Origin: Pseudomonadota bacterium
Lineage (GTDB): Bacteria; Pseudomonadota; Alphaproteobacteria; Caulobacterales; Caulobacteraceae
NCBI GenBank assembly: GCA_023416055.1
Contig: JAEZIH010000114.1
Span: 1 to 8,888 of the forward strand
Direction of reading: 5' to 3'
Length of the DNA stretch: 8,888 nt
Below the pieces are notes generated by a model. It was given only the letters and a program-made list of their open reading frames with translations, was not told the origin of the DNA and made no database searches. The translations under genes and the position numbers were made by a program. This document shows, piece after piece, positions 6,399 through 8,888 of the stretch. Within the stretch, counting starts at the first letter, position 1. Every line of letters starts with the position of its first letter.

Positions 6399-7121
6399 AT
6401 GAACCCCCTTGTCCTGATCCCGGCCCGAATGGCCGCAACCCGACTGCCCGGCAAGCCGCTGGCCGACATCGGCGGCCAACCGATGATCGTGCGGGCCTGG
6501 CGCCAGGCCGCCGCCTCGGGCCTGCCCGTCGCGGTCGCCGCCGGCGACCCCGAGATCGTCGAGGCGGTCGAGGCGGCGGGCGGCCGCGCCGTCCTGACCG
6601 ATCCGGATCTGCCGTCCGGCTCGGACCGCATCCGCGCCGCTCTCGAGGCCCTGGACCCCGACGGCGCCCACGACGCCGTGATCAACCTGCAGGGCGACAT
6701 GCCGTTCGCCGATCCCGGCCTGGCCCGCGCCTGCGCCGACCTGCTGGCGTCCGAACCGGCCTGCGACATCGCCACCCTGGTCGCGCCCGAGGCCGACGCC
6801 TCGGACCGTTCCAACCCCGACGTGGTCAAGGCCGTGCTGGCCCTGCCCGAAGGCGCCCGCCACGGCCGCGCCCTCTACTTCACCCGCTCGACCCTGTACG
6901 GCGACGCCCCGGTGTGGCGCCACATCGGCCTCTACGGCTATCGCCGAGCGGCTCTCGAACGCTTCTGCGCCGCCCCGCCCTCGCCGCTCGAGAAGCGCGA
7001 GAAGCTGGAACAGCTCCGCGCCCTAGAGATGGGCCTGCAGATTTGGGCCGCCGTCATCGACGAGGCGCCCCTGTCGGTCGACAGCCCGGCGGACCTCGAG
7101 GCGGCGCGAGCGCTGGCCTGA
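6399..7121 (+). CDS. kdsB: 3-deoxy-manno-octulosonate cytidylyltransferase (CMP-Kdo synthetase)
   Basis: This 240-residue cytosolic enzyme joins CTP and Kdo to give CMP-Kdo and pyrophosphate, activating Kdo for transfer to lipid A in LPS core synthesis. Its length is near normal for KdsB. The start has AGGAAG at 6387-6392, 6 nt before the ATG. Motifs in order are IPARMAATRLPGKPL (7-21; the nucleotide-binding loop), SGSDRI (73-78), NLQGDMPF (96-103) with metal-ligand candidate D100, PDVVKAV (140-146), ALYFTR (158-163), HIGLYGYR (175-182), LEKREKLEQLRALEMG (197-212) and VDSPADL (227-233) with the second metal Asp D228. Compared with E. coli, Thr in SGT is Ser and Glu in QGDEP is Met. Related enzymes vary at the latter position, so activity is still expected. 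It is divergent from the cytochrome c gene across a 149-bp promoter region. The next gene lies 85 bp downstream on the same strand but has its own ribosome site. Confidence 0.95.
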   Translation: MNPLVLIPARMAATRLPGKPLADIGGQPMIVRAWRQAAASGLPVAVAAGDPEIVEAVEAAGGRAVLTDPDLPSGSDRIRAALEALDPDGAHDAVINLQGDMPFADPGLARACADLLASEPACDIATLVAPEADASDRSNPDVVKAVLALPEGARHGRALYFTRSTLYGDAPVWRHIGLYGYRRAALERFCAAPPSPLEKREKLEQLRALEMGLQIWAAVIDEAPLSVDSPADLEAARALA

Positions 7122-7180
7122 GCACACAGTGAGGTTTCGTCAGGCGCGTCGTCGTTGCCGCAGCCGGCGATCGATGAGAC

Positions 7181-7200
7181 GCTCCTGTGAAATCAGGAGC
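7181..7200 (+). promoter_or_regulatory. Hairpin enclosing the Shine-Dalgarno of the downstream small gene
   Basis: GCTCCTG (7181-7187) and CAGGAGC (7194-7200) form a perfect 7-bp stem with the 6-base loop TGAAAT. The 3' arm contains AGGAG (7195-7199), the ribosome binding site 7 nt before the ATG at 7207. If folded in the mRNA, the stem hides the site. This could be a translational switch, a thermosensor-like element, or chance, since an anti-SD-like CTCCT arm is short. The pairing is seen directly; regulation is inferred. Confidence 0.55.
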
Positions 7201-7206
7201 TCGCCC

Positions 7207-7620
7207 ATGCTGAAATCTCTCGTCGCCGCCGCCCTTGGGCTGGCGCTCGTCAGCGGTCCCGCCGTCGCGCAGGATGCGCGCGGCGCCGCCCTCGTCACGG
7301 CCCAGCTGGACGCTCTCGTCAGCGAATTCGGCATGACGGTGACCGATCGCGCGACCGGCCGCCTTCAGCAGAACGGCTCGCATGTCGCGCAGCTGCAATC
7401 GCCCGGCGGCGCCGTCTACTTCATCGGCGCGTGCGACGAGAACTGCGGTGACGTCGACCTGATCGTCCGGGATTCCTCAGGCCGGCAGATCGGAGAGGAT
7501 ATGGAACTGGACGACACGCCCATCGTCCAGTTCGAGACCACCGCCGGCGTCTATTCGGTGGAAGTCCGGATGGCCGACTGCACCGGCCAGTGCCACTGGG
7601 GCGTCGGCGTCTTCCGCTAA
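7207..7620 (+). CDS. Small exported four-cysteine protein of unknown function
   Basis: This encodes 137 residues. The ATG at 7207 is chosen because AGGAG lies 7 nt upstream and the product begins with a signal peptide (MLKSLVAAALGLALVSGPAVAQ, cleavage likely after AVA or AQ). Earlier in-frame starts from 7129 would only add Arg-rich residues ahead of it. The mature part has a helical stretch (about 23-42), then a beta-rich domain (about 50-137) with YFIGACDENCGDVDLIVRD near 71-89, Gly/Asp turns, AGVYSVEV near 113-120, and MADCTGQCHWGVGVF to the end. Cysteines come as two pairs, C76/C80 and C125/C129, suggesting periplasmic disulfides. The repeated D-V-D-L and aGxYxVxV elements recall bacterial pre-peptidase C-terminal (PPC-like) beta-sandwich domains, but I do not recognise the family. 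It follows kdsB by 85 bp and its stop overlaps that of nudC. Function is unknown; that the gene is real and exported is likely. Confidence 0.82.
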   Translation: MLKSLVAAALGLALVSGPAVAQDARGAALVTAQLDALVSEFGMTVTDRATGRLQQNGSHVAQLQSPGGAVYFIGACDENCGDVDLIVRDSSGRQIGEDMELDDTPIVQFETTAGVYSVEVRMADCTGQCHWGVGVFR

Positions 7621-8546
7621 ACCCCGAAGCCGTCCACCCATGCCTGCAACAGAATCCGCGCGATGGCGATCCGCGCCGGAGCCTTGATGGACGGGTGGGT
7701 TCCGGCGAGCACGGCGGCGGCTTCCGCCCGGGTCAGCCAGGCCACGGCCTCCAGCTCGGTCTGGTCGGGACGGGCGTCCTCCGAATCCACCTCGCAGATC
7801 AGGCCGATCATCAGTTGCGACGGGAACGGCCACGGCTGGCTGGAGTGGTATCGCACCGCCGTCACCGTCAGCCCCGCCTCCTCGGCCACCTCGCGGGCGC
7901 AGGCCTCCTCGATGGCCTCGCCGGGCTCGAGGAAGCCGGCCAGCGCCGACATCCGCCCTTCGGGCCAGGCGGCCTGCCGGCCCAGCAGGCAGCGCGGCTC
8001 GTCGCCGCCGAGATAGACGGGCAGCATGATGGTCACCGGGTCGACGCGCGGGAAATGCTCGGTCCGGCAGGCCGGGCAGATGCGCTTCCAGCCGCCGCAG
8101 GCGTCGTGGGTCAGCGTTCCGCAGGCGGCGCAGAAGCCGTGCCGCCGGCGCCAGTCGAACAACGACTTGGCCGTCCCCGCCATGGCCGCATCCGGTCCGG
8201 GCAGAAGGGCCGCCGCCGTCCGCATGTCCTGGAACTCGCCCACCCCGCGCAGCGGGCCCGCGGTCGGATCGATGGAGCCCTCGATCTCGACCGCGAACAC
8301 CGGCGCGCCCTTCCACAGGCCGAGGAACAGTTCACGGTCCTGCGCCGCCGCCCGGGCGTGGGCCATCGGCAGCCAGGCCAGTCGCGGTTCGTCGCCCGCC
8401 TCGAGCAGGGGGCGTCCCTCCCACAGCACCAGGGCCAGCGCCTCGGGATCGGCCGCCCGTTCGGCCACCCACTCGGGGTCGCTCCTCAGCTCCCCTGCGC
8501 GATCGAGCGGATTGCCGGCGAAGGTGTTCAGATGCGGGCGGGCCAT
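7617..8546 (-). CDS. nudC: NAD(+)/NADH pyrophosphatase, Nudix family with zinc ribbon (NudC)
   Basis: This 309-residue cytosolic hydrolase cleaves NADH/NAD+ to NMN(H) and AMP, and in E. coli NudC also removes NAD caps from RNA 5' ends. The ATG at 8546 is used; an in-frame TTG at 8561 would add five residues. An N-terminal beta domain (about 1-125) is followed by a zinc ribbon with CAAC (C139, C142) and CPAC (C157, C160). The Nudix domain follows with a complete box: G204, E210, R218-E219, E222-E223 and G225 in the GX5EX7REXXEEXG pattern. The NudC-type signature SQPWPFP is at 236-242, followed by Ser-Gln where the classical pattern is any residue then Ser. Length is somewhat above E. coli NudC (about 257), as in other alphaproteobacterial members with a longer N-terminus. 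Its stop (TAG, 7619-7617 complement) overlaps the neighbouring plus-strand TAA. It diverges from the SRP RNA gene. Assignment is firm. Confidence 0.95.
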   Translation of the reverse strand: MARPHLNTFAGNPLDRAGELRSDPEWVAERAADPEALALVLWEGRPLLEAGDEPRLAWLPMAHARAAAQDRELFLGLWKGAPVFAVEIEGSIDPTAGPLRGVGEFQDMRTAAALLPGPDAAMAGTAKSLFDWRRRHGFCAACGTLTHDACGGWKRICPACRTEHFPRVDPVTIMLPVYLGGDEPRCLLGRQAAWPEGRMSALAGFLEPGEAIEEACAREVAEEAGLTVTAVRYHSSQPWPFPSQLMIGLICEVDSEDARPDQTELEAVAWLTRAEAAAVLAGTHPSIKAPARIAIARILLQAWVDGFGV

Positions 8547-8569
8547 GCCCGTCTCTAGCAAGGCGGCGC

Positions 8570-8598
8570 TTGCATCGGCGAGCCGGAATCGTCATATC
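8570..8598 (+). promoter_or_regulatory. Probable promoter of the SRP RNA gene
   Basis: TTGCAT (8570-8575), a 17-bp spacer and CATATC (8593-8598) match the spacing of a housekeeping promoter. The predicted start near 8605 coincides with the 5' end of the outer stem of the SRP RNA fold. The -10 match is partial. Confidence 0.45.
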
Positions 8599-8599
8599 C

Positions 8600-8695
8600 C
8601 CGATCGGAGATCGCGGGCGAAGGCTTCGCCAACCTGGTCAGGGCCGGAAGGCAGCAGCCACAACGAAATCCCCTTCGGGTCGCGGTCTCCACCCT
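8600..8695 (+). ncRNA. ffs: Signal recognition particle RNA (4.5S-type, small bacterial SRP RNA)
   Basis: The conserved Ffh-binding apical region is present as CTGGTCAGGGCCGGAAGG (8634-8651) followed by CAGCAGCC (8652-8659), with the symmetric loop and the GGAA tetraloop. The flanks pair into a long hairpin: GGAGATCGCG (8606-8615) with CGCGGTCTCC (8681-8690), allowing one G-U pair, and CGAAGG (8618-8623) with CCTTCG (8672-8677). The RNA joins Ffh to target membrane proteins during translation. The fold spans at least 8606-8690; the exact ends are estimated, and no clear intrinsic terminator follows. Location just upstream of dnaX is common in bacteria and supports both calls. Confidence 0.93.
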
Positions 8696-8721
8696 TTCCC
8701 CGATATCTTGAACTCCCGCCC

Positions 8722-8750
8722 TTAGCGTCGGCGCGCGCGCACGCTATGAC
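8722..8750 (+). promoter_or_regulatory. Probable dnaX promoter giving a leaderless mRNA
   Basis: TTAGCGT (8722-8728), a 14-bp spacer and GCTATGAC (8743-8750) match the Caulobacter-type housekeeping pattern; the -10 box agrees at seven of eight positions with GCTA-N-A-W-C. The expected start, 6-7 bases after the box, falls on the A of the ATG at 8757. No Shine-Dalgarno lies before that ATG, consistent with leaderless translation. Confidence 0.5.
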
Positions 8751-8756
8751 AGCGTC

Positions 8757-8888
8757 ATGAGCGACGTGGACCCGAATCTCGACGGCCCTCCGTGGGAGGA
8801 GGACGCGCCCGAAGTCGAAGAGCGCGATCCCAACACCGACGACATGTTCGGCGCCCCCGAGCCCGTCGGCATGCGCGAGGCCGAGGCC
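8757..8888 (+). CDS. dnaX: Probable DNA polymerase III subunit gamma/tau, N-terminus only
   Basis: An ATG at 8757 opens a frame of 44 codons running off the window end. It encodes an acidic start (MSDVDPNLDGPPWEED...), then NTDDMFGAPEPV near 26-37. The frame has strong GC third-position bias like the other genes here. The stretch is too short to reach the AAA+ ATPase domain, so no Walker motif is visible. The call rests on position directly after the SRP RNA gene, where dnaX commonly lies in alphaproteobacteria, and on the acidic, proline-containing N-terminal extension with a DDMFG element that I recall from Caulobacterales DnaX. If correct, the product loads the sliding clamp and holds the polymerase III holoenzyme together. 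The lack of a Shine-Dalgarno and a -10-like box only 6 bases upstream suggest a leaderless message. Another gene remains possible. Confidence 0.6.
   Translation, partial: MSDVDPNLDGPPWEEDAPEVEERDPNTDDMFGAPEPVGMREAEA

Noticed and set aside
4399..6402. 667-codon plus-strand frame spanning amt and the cytochrome c gene
   Set aside because: It is Arg/Pro/Gly-rich, has no motifs, crosses a strong terminator hairpin and overlaps two certain genes in other frames.
7129..7206. Earlier start for the small exported protein
   Set aside because: It would add 26 mostly Arg/Ser residues ahead of a normal signal peptide and ignores the AGGAG site before 7207.
7590..8558. 322-codon plus-strand frame opposite nudC
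   Set aside because: It is antisense to a gene with a full Nudix box and zinc ribbon and has no domain signal of its own.
8731..8744. Alternating GC run with Z-DNA potential in the dnaX promoter spacer
   Set aside because: It is only 14 bp of alternating purine-pyrimidine in a very GC-rich genome; it is more simply read as promoter spacer.
1..8888. CRISPR array, insertion sequence, prophage, defence or toxin-antitoxin system
   Set aside because: There are no regularly spaced repeats, transposase, integrase, tRNA or attachment site, and no small paired genes. All large frames are explained by housekeeping or envelope genes with uniform composition.

Overview
This is GC-rich, densely coding chromosomal DNA whose codon choice, gene families and synteny suggest an alphaproteobacterium, most likely of the Caulobacterales (Brevundimonas/Caulobacter-like). 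Supporting points are a CycM-type membrane-anchored cytochrome c divergent from kdsB, an ffs (SRP RNA) gene just upstream of a probable dnaX start, a zinc-ribbon NudC, and promoter-like boxes close to the Caulobacter housekeeping pattern (TTGACG-like, 14 bp, GCTA-like). The genus is inferred from general knowledge; no search was possible.

Layout. (1) 1-969 (+): the 3' part of a family GH97 glycosidase of the inverting, SusB-like type, cut by the window edge. (2) 1024-3834 (-): a secreted, full-length double-domain M16 zinc peptidase, convergent with the glycosidase. (3) 3835-4135: a 301-bp divergent intergenic region with several dyads and no gene. (4) 4136-5446 (+): an ammonium transporter of the Amt/AmtB family with no glnK/glnB gene on either side. 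(5) 5449-5477: a strong GC hairpin shared by the convergent ends of amt and the next gene. (6) 5500-6249 (-): a membrane-anchored class I cytochrome c with a long Pro/Ala-rich tail. (7) 6250-6398: a divergent promoter region. (8) 6399-7121 (+): kdsB (CMP-Kdo synthetase). (9) 7207-7620 (+): a small exported four-cysteine protein of unknown function, whose Shine-Dalgarno sequence lies inside a perfect hairpin. (10) 7617-8546 (-): nudC, whose stop codon overlaps the previous gene's stop. (11) about 8600-8695 (+): the small bacterial SRP RNA. (12) 8757 to the end (+): the N-terminus of a probable DNA polymerase III gamma/tau subunit (dnaX), with promoter spacing that suggests a leaderless mRNA.

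The genes do not form a single pathway. They are housekeeping and cell-envelope functions: polysaccharide breakdown, periplasmic proteolysis, ammonium uptake, respiratory electron transfer, LPS core synthesis, NAD(H)/NAD-RNA turnover, protein targeting and replication. Strand switches are frequent and most genes look monocistronic.

I see no CRISPR array, mobile element, phage gene, tRNA, toxin-antitoxin pair or defence system, and nothing that amounts to an undescribed multi-gene system. The points most worth a second look are small-scale: the ribosome-site hairpin before the small exported protein, the apparently leaderless dnaX start, the paired dyads upstream of amt, and the uncharacterised four-cysteine exported protein.
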